Shown here: in pieces, positions 36,351-45,109 of the stretch
How positions within the stretch are numbered: the first letter of the stretch is position 1
How the letters are laid out: every line of letters starts with the position of its first letter
Assembly (NCBI RefSeq): GCF_002287175.1
Contig: NZ_LMVM01000023.1
Span: forward strand, 1-64,000
Reading direction: 5' to 3'
DNA: 64,000 nucleotides
From: Methanobacterium bryantii
GTDB lineage: Archaea; Methanobacteriota; Methanobacteria; Methanobacteriales; Methanobacteriaceae
The notes under the pieces: model-generated
The model's input: the letters and a program-made list of their open reading frames with translations, nothing else
What the model was told of the DNA's origin: nothing
The model's database searches: none
Translations under genes and position numbers: made by a program

Positions 36351-36797
36351 TTGAAAATAGCTATATTCCCTCCAAATTCATTAATTTTATCGGATTTAGT
36401 TGAACGACGAGGACACGAACCACTTTCACTAATGAAAGAAGTAAGAAAAAAAGTTACAGATGTGGAGATAGATTCACCTCCACTTAACATAACTGAAGCA
36501 GAACCAATAAAAGGACTTAAATATGCAGCTATTGAAGTACCATCAGGAGTAAGGGGCAGAATGGCCATATTTGGGCCTTTAATAGATGAAGCAGAAGCTG
36601 CAATAATCATGCAGGAAGCTCCTTATGGATTTGGTTGTATAGGCTGCGCCAGAACTAATGAACTTTCCATGTACTATCTAAGAAAGAAGGACATCCCTAT
36701 ACTCGAACTTCAATATCCAACTACAAGAGAAGAAGCCATAGAAATGGTAAACAAGATTAACACTTTTTTAGACTCACTGGAGGAAAAAAATGGTTAA
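36351..36797 (+). CDS. Methanogenesis marker protein 5
   Basis: A 148-residue protein with a TTG start behind AGGAGATG. Features are KIAIFPPNSLILSDLVERRGH at the N-terminus, a middle PSGVRGRMAIFGPLIDEAEAA and a two-Cys YGFGCIGCARTNE near residue 91-103 that could hold a metal or a cluster. This matches methanogenesis marker 5. The stop overlaps the start of mmp15 by 8 nt, indicating coupled translation. Precise role unknown. Confidence 0.85.
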   Translation: MKIAIFPPNSLILSDLVERRGHEPLSLMKEVRKKVTDVEIDSPPLNITEAEPIKGLKYAAIEVPSGVRGRMAIFGPLIDEAEAAIIMQEAPYGFGCIGCARTNELSMYYLRKKDIPILELQYPTTREEAIEMVNKINTFLDSLEEKNG

Positions 36798-38019
36798 GAT
36801 AGCCCAATTATCCTGTGGAACAGAATACAGCGGTATTCAAAAGGAAATAGAAAAAGCTGCCGCGACTTTTGATGCGGAAATTGTTATTCCTGAGGCAGAT
36901 TTAGATTACATTGATGAAGCTTATGAAAAATTCGGGTTTGCCGCTGCAAGTAGCGGTATCAAGCTTATGATAGCAAGGGCAATGTCCCTGGTTGAAGGAA
37001 AATCAACCGCAGATGCTGTATTCATTGCAACCTGTTTTAGATGTGCAGAGGGTGCACTGGTTAGAAATGAGCTGAGAAGGCTTATACAGGAGAATACTAA
37101 CTTACCTGTTGTGACCTACTCATTTACAGAAAAAACCAAAGCTGACGAGCTTTTCATAAGAATGGAAGCACTGACAACAATTGTTGCCAGGAAAAGCCTC
37201 CTTGCACGTGAAAAGCAGAACGGTCTCACAATTGGAATAGATTCTGGTTCAACCACCACAAAAGTTACTTTAATGGAAAACAACAAGATAATAGGAACAG
37301 GATGGCTCCCAACAACCGACGTTATCCAGTCTGCAGAAGACGGAATGAAAAGCGCCTTTGAGGGAACTGGATATAAATTAGACGATGTTGACGGCATGGG
37401 TGTAACTGGATATGGAAGGCTGACCATAGGAAAGCACTACAATGCTGCCTTAATCCAGGAAGAACTCAGTGTAAACTCAAAAGGAGCTGTTTACCTTGCA
37501 GACAGTCAAAAAGGTGAAGCTACTGTGTTAGACATTGGTGGTATGGACAACAAGGTTATAACTGTTAACAACGGAATTCCAGATAACTTCACCATGGGGG
37601 GAATCTGTGCCGGAGCATCAGGGCGGTTCCTGGAAATAACTTCACGAAGGCTGGGAGTTGATATAAGTGAACTTGGAGCACTGGCTTTAAAAGGAAATTA
37701 CAAGAATGTCCTTTTAAACAGTTACTGTATGGTATTCGGTATTCAGGATCTGGTTACTTCACTTGCTGCCGGAGGTACCAAAGAAGACGTGGCAGCCGCT
37801 GCGTGTTACTCTGTAGCAGAACAAGTTTATGAACAGCAGCTCCAGGAAATTGATGTTCGTGAGCCCCTGATTCAGGTAGGCGGAACATCACTTGTGGAAG
37901 GCCTTGTAGAAGCTGTAAGTACAGTTCTTGGAGGTATCAAAGTTATTGTGCCAGAAAATTCACAATACATCGGTGCAGTTGGTGCTGCGCTTCTAGTATC
38001 AGGTTTAGGGAAAAAGTAG
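36790..38019 (+). CDS. Methanogenesis marker protein 15 (BadF/HgdC-type ATPase)
   Basis: A 409-residue protein: the N-terminal 130 residues are family-specific, and the rest is an ASKHA-fold ATPase of the kind that activates 2-hydroxyacyl-CoA dehydratases (GIDSGSTTTKVTLMENN near 139-155, DIGGMDNKV near 246, GGICAGASGRFLEI near 268, VGGTSLVEGLVEAV near 363). C in GICAGASGRF and C in NSYCMVFG occupy the positions that hold the shared [4Fe-4S] in activases. It probably drives ATP-dependent low-potential electron transfer or assembly in MCR maturation. Confidence 0.9.
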   Translation: MVKIAQLSCGTEYSGIQKEIEKAAATFDAEIVIPEADLDYIDEAYEKFGFAAASSGIKLMIARAMSLVEGKSTADAVFIATCFRCAEGALVRNELRRLIQENTNLPVVTYSFTEKTKADELFIRMEALTTIVARKSLLAREKQNGLTIGIDSGSTTTKVTLMENNKIIGTGWLPTTDVIQSAEDGMKSAFEGTGYKLDDVDGMGVTGYGRLTIGKHYNAALIQEELSVNSKGAVYLADSQKGEATVLDIGGMDNKVITVNNGIPDNFTMGGICAGASGRFLEITSRRLGVDISELGALALKGNYKNVLLNSYCMVFGIQDLVTSLAAGGTKEDVAAAACYSVAEQVYEQQLQEIDVREPLIQVGGTSLVEGLVEAVSTVLGGIKVIVPENSQYIGAVGAALLVSGLGKK

Positions 38020-38040
38020 TTGTCTGCATGGAGATATTAA

Positions 38041-38592
38041 ATGATAGTTGAATCTTACGATGAAAACGGTGCAAAAGTCTATGAAATGGTTATAAGACAA
38101 ACATTACAAGATCTCCAGGTTTCAAGAGCAATTAGAGATATGAAAGTGTTCGCAGACCCAAGAGAGCCTGTATTTATCATTGTAGTTGAATATGAAAAAG
38201 CTGCATCTCCCATTACGATTGACGATCTTGCAGAGTATGAATATAAAAAAGATGAAAACAACTTATACATAAGGGTTAAAGATGAAACTTACCTTCCAGA
38301 GTTACTTCAAAAATTGTGGGAAATTGAAGGAAGGGAAAATATACAACAGCCCAGCAGATATGAGATTATAATAAGCAATCCTAAAGCCAAAGTGGAAGGA
38401 ATTATTATCCACGACCCCCAAGAGGACTTAAAAAAGAAGGTATATGATGCCATATTCAGAATAATACCTGAAGGCTTTAGGGTTATAGACCATTTATCAG
38501 AAGGTAATGTTATTGCAATGGTCTGTTCTGATGAAATTATTAAAGACGAATGGATCAAAAAGCGAGATGAGATGATTAAAAAACTTAAGTAA
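38041..38592 (+). CDS. Methanogenesis marker protein 17
   Basis: A 183-residue protein beginning IVESYDENGAKVYEMVIRQTLQDL, matching methanogenesis marker 17. This protein has been purified in the MCR activation complex with McrC, Mmp3 and Mmp7 in Methanothermobacter. No cysteine cluster is obvious except a single Cys near residue 161 (IAMVCSDE). It lies 21 bp after mmp15 and 29 bp before nifB. Confidence 0.86.
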   Translation: MIVESYDENGAKVYEMVIRQTLQDLQVSRAIRDMKVFADPREPVFIIVVEYEKAASPITIDDLAEYEYKKDENNLYIRVKDETYLPELLQKLWEIEGRENIQQPSRYEIIISNPKAKVEGIIIHDPQEDLKKKVYDAIFRIIPEGFRVIDHLSEGNVIAMVCSDEIIKDEWIKKRDEMIKKLK

Positions 38593-38621
38593 TAATTAAA
38601 GCCTCTTAAGGAGATAATAAA

Positions 38622-39473
38622 ATGAAAGAAAGTAAGTTTGCCCATATAACAAAAGTGCACCCCTGCTTTAATGAAAAAATGCACGATAAAGTTGGAAGAA
38701 TCCACGTTCCAATTGCACCAAAATGTAATATTCAATGTAATTTCTGTACAAGGGACATCAACAAATGTGAAGTCCGTCCAGGAGTTGCTTCAAGAGTCAT
38801 GACTGTTGATGATGCAATAGAACATGTCAGGAAAGTTACAGGTGAGATGCCAATTTCTGTGGTGGGTGTTGCAGGCCCTGGAGATGCCCTATTTAACGAT
38901 GAAACATTTGAATTCTTTAAACGTGTAGGCGAGGAGTTTCCTGAACTTATAAAATGTATGAGTACAAACGGACTTCTTTTACCAGATAAAGCCGATTTAA
39001 TTGCTGAATTAGGTATAAATTCAGTGACAGTCACCGTAAATGCAGTTGATCCTGAAATAGGAAAAGAAATTTACAGCGGAGTTTTCTATGATGGTAAAAT
39101 GTACAAGGGAGAAGAAGCATTTAAAATACTCTCCAAAAACCAGCTTGAAGGCATAGAAAAACTTGCAAAAAAAGATGTAGTGGTAAAGGTTAACGCTGTA
39201 CTGATTCCAGGATTAAACGACGAGCATATAATTGATATTGCAAAGGAAGTCAAAAAGCGAGGGGCTTCTTTAATGAATGTAATTCCTCTTATACCACTTA
39301 ACAAATTCAAAGATTATGAAAAACCAGGATGCGCACAAATAAGCCAGGTAAGAGATGCTGTTGAAGAAATAATACCTGTATTTAGAGCATGTACCCAATG
39401 TAGAGCAGATGCATACGGAGTTCCTGGTAAAGAAGACAAACACCTGGATATGACTCCAGCAAGCCACTATTAA
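38622..39473 (+). CDS. nifB: NifB-type radical SAM protein
   Basis: A 283-residue stand-alone archaeal NifB. The SAM/[4Fe-4S] motif is CNIQCNFC (CxxxCxxC) near residues 31-38, in IHVPIAPKCNIQCNFC; HPCFNEKMHDKVG just before it and the CTQCRADAYGVPG near the C-terminus carry the other NifB cluster ligands. NifB makes the carbide-centred [8Fe-9S-C] precursor. No nitrogenase genes are in view. Its place 29 bp behind mmp17 fits the recent report of nitrogenase-like clusters in the MCR activation complex. GGAGATAATAAA precedes the ATG. Confidence 0.92.
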   Translation: MKESKFAHITKVHPCFNEKMHDKVGRIHVPIAPKCNIQCNFCTRDINKCEVRPGVASRVMTVDDAIEHVRKVTGEMPISVVGVAGPGDALFNDETFEFFKRVGEEFPELIKCMSTNGLLLPDKADLIAELGINSVTVTVNAVDPEIGKEIYSGVFYDGKMYKGEEAFKILSKNQLEGIEKLAKKDVVVKVNAVLIPGLNDEHIIDIAKEVKKRGASLMNVIPLIPLNKFKDYEKPGCAQISQVRDAVEEIIPVFRACTQCRADAYGVPGKEDKHLDMTPASHY

Positions 39474-39577
39474 ACTAAGGATCTATCCTTTTTTAAATCT
39501 TTTTTTATTTTACTAAAAACAGTAACTATTTTTTTGTTTTATCTAAATAGGAATATACTAATTAAGGAGAAATTTTA

Positions 39578-40507
39578 ATGAAAACAATGTTCTGGGAAAA
39601 TAATCAACTTGTACTCATTGATCAAACAAAATTACCTCATGAACTGGTTTATTACCACTGCAAAACTTATAAAGATGTAATTCACGCTATTAAAACCATG
39701 AAAGTACGCGGTGCCCCTGCAATAGGAGTTGCTGCAGCCTTTGGAATGGCACTTGCAGAACTGGAAGGTGTTGACCTCCAAAAAGCGGGAGAAGAAATCA
39801 AAGCTGCGCGTCCAACAGCAGTAAATCTTTTCTGGGCAGTTGACAGAGTACTTAAATCAGATAATGCACTTGAAGAAGCTTTAAAAATGTACGATGAAGA
39901 CATCGAAACAAATAAAGCCATTGGAAAACACGGCGCAGAAGTAATAGATGATGGAGACACCATTTTAACCCATTGTAATGCAGGGGCTCTTGCCTGTGTA
40001 GATTATGGGACTGCTTTAGGAGTTATAAGGGCTGCATTTGAAGAAGGCAAAAAAATTAAGGTTATATGTGACGAAACAAGGCCTTTCTGCCAGGGCGCAA
40101 AGTTAAGCGTCTTTGAGATGCAGCAGGAAAATATTCCGGTGAAGTTGATCGTGGACAACGCCGCTGCACGGATGATGCAGACAGGAAAAGTAAATAAAGT
40201 AGTTGTTGGTGCAGATAGAGTTGCTAAAGGAGGAATAGCCAATAAAATAGGTACTTTGATGGTTGCTCTTGCTGCAAAACGGTTTGATGTGCCATTTTAT
40301 GTTGCAGCCCCTAAAAGTACATTCGACTTTGAAAATTCAATATATGATACTAAAATAGAAGAAAGAGACCCTAATGAAGTCCTTTACTTTGGGGAATGTA
40401 GAGTTGCACCTGAAGGAACTGAAGTTGAAAATCCTTCATTTGATATTGTGCCCGGTGACTTGATTACAGGCATAATTACTGAAGAAGGGATTTTAGAGCC
40501 TTTTTAA
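39578..40507 (+). CDS. mtnA: Methylthioribose-1-phosphate isomerase family protein
   Basis: A 309-residue enzyme of the MtnA/eIF2B-alpha fold: MKVRGAPAIGVAAAFGMALAE near residues 42-62, LTHCNAGALACVDYGTALG near 127-145 with the catalytic Cys, and a VVGADRVAKGGIANKIGT near 208-225 with the catalytic Asp. It isomerises 5-methylthioribose-1-phosphate (or the 5'-deoxyribose analogue) to the ribulose in salvage of SAM by-products. A related ribose-1,5-bisphosphate isomerase is the main alternative. GGAGAAATTTTA precedes the ATG; it stands alone after nifB. Confidence 0.9.
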   Translation: MKTMFWENNQLVLIDQTKLPHELVYYHCKTYKDVIHAIKTMKVRGAPAIGVAAAFGMALAELEGVDLQKAGEEIKAARPTAVNLFWAVDRVLKSDNALEEALKMYDEDIETNKAIGKHGAEVIDDGDTILTHCNAGALACVDYGTALGVIRAAFEEGKKIKVICDETRPFCQGAKLSVFEMQQENIPVKLIVDNAAARMMQTGKVNKVVVGADRVAKGGIANKIGTLMVALAAKRFDVPFYVAAPKSTFDFENSIYDTKIEERDPNEVLYFGECRVAPEGTEVENPSFDIVPGDLITGIITEEGILEPF

Positions 40508-40553
40508 TTACTTTTTCTAAAATTTAAAAAATATTTATTTAATTTTTAACTGA

Positions 40554-40781
40554 TCATTCCATAAACTCTTCTTTATACCAGTAAAATACCAGCTGGCCTC
40601 CGCATTCACATGAGTCAAAATCTTCTGGATTTTCTCCTTCTTGAAGTTCATAGTAACCCCCGCATTCACTGCATACTAAATACCCATTTGTGTTTTCCTC
40701 AGGTAGTTCCAATTTTGCATTACAACATATGCAAAAGGTGAAGTTTGGAGGATTTTGAGTTCCACATTTCTCGCAACGCAT
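40554..40781 (-). CDS. Double zinc-ribbon protein
   Basis: A 75-residue protein with three CxxC pairs or singles that make two zinc sites: CEKCGT and CICCN in the first ribbon, CSECGG and CECGG in the second. It ends in an aromatic VFYWYKEEF. It is a typical archaeal zinc-ribbon adaptor without a catalytic domain. It is divergent in function from mtnA (convergent gene) and lies about 95 bp downstream of trm5. Confidence 0.75.
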   Translation of the reverse strand: MRCEKCGTQNPPNFTFCICCNAKLELPEENTNGYLVCSECGGYYELQEGENPEDFDSCECGGQLVFYWYKEEFME

Positions 40782-40875
40782 AATAAATCATCTTATGTAT
40801 AAAATTAATATTTCCTAACTGAAAACATAAGATATAGAATATTTTATTATATAAAGTTTACTCGCTTATCCCAAA

Positions 40876-41895
40876 TCAAAAAACTCTGACATCGATACCC
40901 ATATGCCATTTACCTGGGCTTCTGGAGCGAACTTTACGTTTATCGAGAATTTCAACTTTCCTCGGGTAAGCAGCCTCTTTAAGTCTCGCAATTGGTTTTT
41001 CAAAACTTTCAGAAAACTCGTAGTAGTGAATGATTCCTCCAGGTTTTATATGCTGCACCGCAGTGTCCAGAAATTCATATGCACTTCCAGGAAGATTCAT
41101 GATTATTCTATCTGCTTTAATATCTTTATTTTCCAGAACTTCCCTGACATCCCCTAAGATTGGGATTACTTTATCCTGGACTTTATTAAGCTCAATATTT
41201 TTCTCTGCATATTTATAGGCTTCAGGGTTAATGTCAATCGCATAAACCATCACATCATGGTTTTTTGCAATGAGCACAGGAAACGGGGCAACTCCAGCAA
41301 ACATATCCACTATTACCTCCCCTCCTTTTACGCTGTCAGCCACCCTTTTTCTCTCAGTTGCCAGTCGAGGGCTGAAATATACATTTCTAACATCAAGCAT
41401 TAGCCTGCATCCAAATTCCTGGTGAACAGTTTCAGATATATCTTCCCCGGCAATATGTTCCAGTTCCCTTGTCCTTATAATTCCTTTAATCTCGCTCGTT
41501 TTTCTAAAAATCGCTTTTCTTTTTGTAAATTTTAGTGCAGCTTCCCCAATTAGTTCTTTATAATCTTCCAGATCATCAGGTATCTCTAAAATAACAACGT
41601 CACCAATTATATCAAATGATCCCCTTATTTCATCAATTGTTTCATCATCAATTTTACCTTTTAGGTAATCTTTAAGGCTTCGGGGGCCTTTTTTTTGCTT
41701 TTCAAATGCAGTTTCTATTATTTCACATTTTTGTCCAATTAGCTCCTGCATATCTTGATCTGGCTTTTCGTTAAGGGGAAATATAACAAAATCATTATCA
41801 CGTTTTATTCTAGCGTCAAGGTTCAGTAGTGAATGATTCAATAAAATTTTGCGCACATCATTTGCCATGTTTTTTGGAATTTTTAGACCTATCAT
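40876..41895 (-). CDS. trm5: tRNA (guanine37-N1)-methyltransferase Trm5
   Basis: A 339-residue SAM methyltransferase making m1G37 in tRNA. The N-terminal D1/D2 region runs to about residue 165, and the catalytic Rossmann fold has EVIVDMFAGVAPFPVLIAKN near residues 190-208, YAIDINPEAYKYAEKN near 217-231 and the family NLPGSAYEFLDTA near 266-278. The modification prevents frameshifting at Pro, Leu and Arg codons. GAGG sits 7 nt before the ATG. Confidence 0.93.
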   Translation of the reverse strand: MIGLKIPKNMANDVRKILLNHSLLNLDARIKRDNDFVIFPLNEKPDQDMQELIGQKCEIIETAFEKQKKGPRSLKDYLKGKIDDETIDEIRGSFDIIGDVVILEIPDDLEDYKELIGEAALKFTKRKAIFRKTSEIKGIIRTRELEHIAGEDISETVHQEFGCRLMLDVRNVYFSPRLATERKRVADSVKGGEVIVDMFAGVAPFPVLIAKNHDVMVYAIDINPEAYKYAEKNIELNKVQDKVIPILGDVREVLENKDIKADRIIMNLPGSAYEFLDTAVQHIKPGGIIHYYEFSESFEKPIARLKEAAYPRKVEILDKRKVRSRSPGKWHMGIDVRVF

Positions 41896-42235
41896 GATTT
41901 TCCTCGTGATTAAAGCTTTAAGCTAATATAGTGAATGACTAAATACTTTATATTAATATTTATAAAAAATTTGTTTGCTTTAAATTTGTAAAAATCTCAG
42001 CCCAAAACTCATTTTTGAGGATTTTGAGGGATTTTCGAATATCTAAAATTTGTAATTTAAAAATTACGTCATTCACTACAGCTAAATATTATCATGATTA
42101 AAATATAATCATTCTGATAATTATGGTTTAAATTTAAAAATATACAAAATATTTTTACTCGTTAATTAGGAGCTAAAATGTATTTATAAATTATATTTAT
42201 TAAATGAAATCTTTACAGGAAATTGAGGTGTTAAT
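41896..42235. other. Intergenic with a weak palindrome block
   Basis: A divergent promoter region for trm5 and dphB. Around 41998-42067 there are short dyads (CCAAAACTCATTTTTGAGG, GTAATTT-aaa-AATTAC) of the hairpin-array kind, but less perfect. No gene is seen. Confidence 0.45.
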
Positions 42236-43024
42236 ATGCTTTATTTTATTGGTTTAGGACTTTATGATGAAAAAGACATTTCATTAAAAGGAATTGAAGC
42301 TTTGAGGAAAGCTGATGTTGTATATGCTGAATTTTACACTGCAAATCTTTTTGGAACAACATTAGATGCATTAAAATTCATGATAGGAAAAGATATAGTT
42401 GTTTTGAAGCGAAGTGAAGTTGAAGAAGAAAATATCATTTTAGAATCTGCAAAAGATAAAAATGTTGGGTTTTTAACTGCAGGAGATCCCCTAATTGCAA
42501 CTACACACACCGATTTGATGATTGAAGCTAAAAAAAGAAACATTGAAACCACAGTCATTCATGCATCTTCCATTTTATCTGCTGCTCCAGGGCTTGCAGG
42601 ACTCCAAGCTTATAAATTTGGAAAAGTCACCACCGTACCATTTCCAGATAAAAACTTTTTCCCTCATTCACCGTATACTGCTATAAAAGCCAATATAGAA
42701 TTTAATGCCCATACACTGGTACTTTTAGATATCAGGGCTGATGAAAACAGATATATGACTGTAAATGAAGGTTTAGAATATCTCTTAAAAGTTGAAGAAG
42801 AAAGAAAAGAAGGAGCTATAACCGAAGATACTATAGCAGTAGGAATTGCAAGGGCTGGTTCAGACAAACCATTTGTACGTGCAGATAAAATTAAAAATTT
42901 AATTAAAGAGGACTTCGGCGGGCCGCTCCACTGTATGATTATACCTGGAGACCTTCATTTTATGGAAGCAGAGTATTTGGTAAAGATCTGCGGGGCACCT
43001 GAAGAGATTCTTGAGGATCAGTGA
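42236..43024 (+). CDS. dphB: Diphthine synthase
   Basis: A 262-residue SAM methyltransferase of the diphthamide pathway (archaeal Dph5), which methylates modified His of elongation factor 2. It starts MLYFIGLGLYDEKDISLKG and has GFLTAGDPLIATTHTDL near residue 80-96, ASSILSAAPGLAGLQAYKFG near 110-130 and HCMIIPGDLHFMEAEYL near the end. This is a class III (tetrapyrrole methylase-like) fold. GAGGTGTTAAT precedes the ATG. It stands alone, 39 bp before the adenine methyltransferase. Confidence 0.94.
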   Translation: MLYFIGLGLYDEKDISLKGIEALRKADVVYAEFYTANLFGTTLDALKFMIGKDIVVLKRSEVEEENIILESAKDKNVGFLTAGDPLIATTHTDLMIEAKKRNIETTVIHASSILSAAPGLAGLQAYKFGKVTTVPFPDKNFFPHSPYTAIKANIEFNAHTLVLLDIRADENRYMTVNEGLEYLLKVEEERKEGAITEDTIAVGIARAGSDKPFVRADKIKNLIKEDFGGPLHCMIIPGDLHFMEAEYLVKICGAPEEILEDQ

Positions 43025-43063
43025 ATCTCAGGTAAATATTAATAATTCTCGGATTGTAAAAAC

Positions 43064-43996
43064 ATGCGAAATGATGATGCTTTTGGTGCAAAACCATTTT
43101 TAAAGTGGGCTGGTGGGAAAACACAGCTACTTGATGAATTTGATAAAAGATTACCCCTAAAAATAAAGGACAGTAAAGTCATTGAAAGATACATTGAACC
43201 TTTTATTGGTGGAGGAGCTATGTTCTTCTTTTTAAAGAGAAAATATAATATAAAGAAATCATTTCTTTTTGATATTAATCATGAATTAATAATAGCATAT
43301 AAAGTTATACAGGAAGATTATAAAGCATTAATAGATAGATTAAGTGAAATCAAGTACAAACACCTTCAAAAATCAGAGGACATGCGAAAGGAATACTACT
43401 ACCAGATTAGAGACAGGTACAACCGACAAATTGAAAACTTTAACTACAGCAGTTTCAATGATGAATGGATTGAAAGAACTGCTTATCTAATATTTTTAAA
43501 TAAAACATGCTTTAACGGTCTTTTCCGTCATAATAAAAAAGGAGAATTTAATGTTCCATTTGGACGTTATAAAAATCCAAGTATCTATGATGAAGAAAAT
43601 ATTATCAAAGTAAATAAAGCTTTAAAGGATACTGAAATCTTCTGTGGAGATTTTACAAGTTCCAGCGAGTATATACAGAAAGGTAGTTTCGTGTATCTTG
43701 ATCCACCTTATCGTCCGCTAAATAGAACATCAAGCTTCACAAGTTATTCTAAAGACGGCTTTTTTGATGAAGATCAGGTCAGATTATCAATGTTTTTTGA
43801 GCAAAAGGATAAACTGGGAGCATACTTAATGCTCAGCAATTCAGACCCTAAAAACAAGGACATTAATGACCATTTCTTTGATGAACTCTACAAAAATTAC
43901 AATATTAACAGAATTCCAGCAAAAAGACACATAAACTCTGATGCCTCAAAAAGAGGAAAAATTAATGAATTGGTTATTACAAATTACATTATTTAA
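43064..43996 (+). CDS. Dam-family DNA adenine methyltransferase (orphan)
   Basis: A 310-residue class D12 N6-adenine methyltransferase. The SAM motif is KPFLKWAGGKTQLL near residues 10-23 and IEPFIGGGAMFFFLK near 43-58; the catalytic DPPY is in VYLDPPYRPLNRTSSF near 219-234. The middle contains IFLNKTCFNGLFRHN, typical of Dam/DpnM. D12 enzymes of this size usually methylate GATC-like sites. No restriction endonuclease or specificity gene is adjacent, so it is an orphan, or paired with the unknown small gene behind it. Confidence 0.9.
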   Translation: MRNDDAFGAKPFLKWAGGKTQLLDEFDKRLPLKIKDSKVIERYIEPFIGGGAMFFFLKRKYNIKKSFLFDINHELIIAYKVIQEDYKALIDRLSEIKYKHLQKSEDMRKEYYYQIRDRYNRQIENFNYSSFNDEWIERTAYLIFLNKTCFNGLFRHNKKGEFNVPFGRYKNPSIYDEENIIKVNKALKDTEIFCGDFTSSSEYIQKGSFVYLDPPYRPLNRTSSFTSYSKDGFFDEDQVRLSMFFEQKDKLGAYLMLSNSDPKNKDINDHFFDELYKNYNINRIPAKRHINSDASKRGKINELVITNYII

Positions 43997-44014
43997 ACAT
44001 TGATTAGTCTAAAA

Positions 44015-44257
44015 CTATTTCTTCTCTACTTCCGATTCAACTTTTCCCCCTACTTTTTCCATATAGTCACATTTTTCAATATTTTGAAGAGGAATTATCA
44101 CATGTTTGATGCCGTCCTCTTTAGCACCGTATGTTACTTCAATTAAGCCCCTATCTTCATCAATTTCAATCTTTTCCACCCCAAATTCCCCTTTTTTGAA
44201 ATTATGAACATTTTCATTGATTAAGCTTACTTCAAGTTTTTCTATCATTTTGTTCAC
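44015..44257 (-). CDS. Small acidic hypothetical protein
   Basis: An 80-residue Glu/Lys-rich protein, without Cys except CDYM near the C-terminus (EKCDYMEKVGGKVE). It starts NKMIEKLEVSLINENV behind GGAAGGTGAACAAA, a good ribosome binding site. A predicted alternating strand pattern (GLIEVTYGAKEDGIKHVIIPL) suggests a small beta fold. It converges on the methyltransferase gene. I do not recognise the family. Confidence 0.6.
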   Translation of the reverse strand: MNKMIEKLEVSLINENVHNFKKGEFGVEKIEIDEDRGLIEVTYGAKEDGIKHVIIPLQNIEKCDYMEKVGGKVESEVEKK

Positions 44258-44437
44258 CTTCCAGCTGATATTTATAATTATGTAGATTATTATTCAAGTA
44301 TTTTGAGCATTTCACTTACTTTTTTAAATAACTGCCATAATTTTTTAGTTTTTTCAAATCGTATCTCGTCCACTACAAAGCCACAACATGATTTTAAACT
44401 TATTTTTAGCAAAACTTTAAATACCAGAAAACTATAT

Positions 44438-44484
44438 GTTAAAAATAACCTATGTTAAATTTAACATAAGTTAAAAATAACCTA
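44438..44484 (+). promoter_or_regulatory. Operator of the first PadR gene
   Basis: Two exact copies of GTTAAAAATAACCTA (44438-44452 and 44470-44484) spaced 32 bp apart flank a perfect 18-bp palindrome TATGTTAAATTTAACATA at 44451-44468. The set lies 24-70 bp upstream of the PadR start, over the promoter, as expected for self-repression by a PadR dimer. Confidence 0.6.
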
Positions 44485-44507
44485 CTTAAAAATAGGATGT
44501 GAATCAA

Positions 44508-45020
44508 ATGGCAAATACAGACCTTATTATTCTGGGTATGATTTACCTCGTACCAAGCCATGGATATCAGCTTAAAAAGAATATCAAAGAATCTTTCGGG
44601 AATCCCTACTTTAAGCTGAATAACAATGTCTTGTATCCTACTCTTGCAAAATTTGAGCAAAAAGGCTTTATTGAGGGAAAAACAGTTGCTGGCGGAAATA
44701 CCAACAAAAAAGTGTACCATATCACAGAAAAAGGTAGAGAAAAGTTGCTTGAAATGGTAGCCGAACCTGTTGAACCCGATATTGACGGTTTTGATTTCAG
44801 CGTACATGCAGTGTTTTTTGACCTCATACCCAAAGAAAGCCGTGTGAAAATAATCAAACCGCTTTATGAAAGTAAATTGCAGATGTACAAAGAGTCTCTT
44901 GAAAAAAAGGAAAAATACGGTACCAATATACTGCCTATTTCCTTTGCAGTCCTGGAATATGGTATTAAAGGGTTAGAAAGAGATCTTGAGTTTTATAAAA
45001 AATTAATGGAGATGGAATAG
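44508..45020 (+). CDS. PadR-family transcriptional regulator 1
   Basis: A 170-residue protein with an N-terminal winged helix (LIILGMIYLVPSHGYQLKKNI; NNVLYPTLAKFEQKGFIEGK; KVYHITEKGREKLLEMV) and a helical C-terminal dimerisation domain (KMLQMYKESLEKKEKYG). ATG 44508 is chosen because AGGATGTG precedes it; GTG 44499 is the alternative. The operator at 44438-44484 indicates autoregulation. It lies 90 bp before a second PadR gene and an ABC-2 exporter that it may also control. Confidence 0.88.
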   Translation: MANTDLIILGMIYLVPSHGYQLKKNIKESFGNPYFKLNNNVLYPTLAKFEQKGFIEGKTVAGGNTNKKVYHITEKGREKLLEMVAEPVEPDIDGFDFSVHAVFFDLIPKESRVKIIKPLYESKLQMYKESLEKKEKYGTNILPISFAVLEYGIKGLERDLEFYKKLMEME

Positions 45021-45036
45021 ATCCCTCTGCAAACAT

Positions 45037-45074
45037 TTTTATATACCTTGTCACGTACAGTATAGTATATGACA
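45037..45074 (+). promoter_or_regulatory. Promoter and operator of the second PadR gene
   Basis: A TATA box (TTTTATATA, near 45037-45045) is followed directly by an inverted repeat TGTCA (45049-45053) and TGACA (45070-45074) around the inner CGTACAGTATAGTATA. The dyad overlaps the expected transcription start, so binding there would block transcription. The GGGAGGATAACA ribosome binding site follows. Confidence 0.55.
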
Positions 45075-45109
45075 TCTATTAATGCCACACATTATATGGG
45101 AGGATAACA

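Noticed and set aside
38622..39473. Nitrogen-fixation island
   Set aside because: No nifH, nifD, nifK or nifE/N gene is present; nifB sits in a methanogenesis operon.
43064..44257. Restriction-modification system around the adenine methyltransferase
   Set aside because: The adjacent 80-residue protein has no nuclease motif and faces the other way; no specificity or endonuclease gene is visible.
44439..44807. Minus-strand frame across the PadR gene
   Set aside because: It is antisense to a clear PadR gene and would cover its operator; no ribosome binding site.
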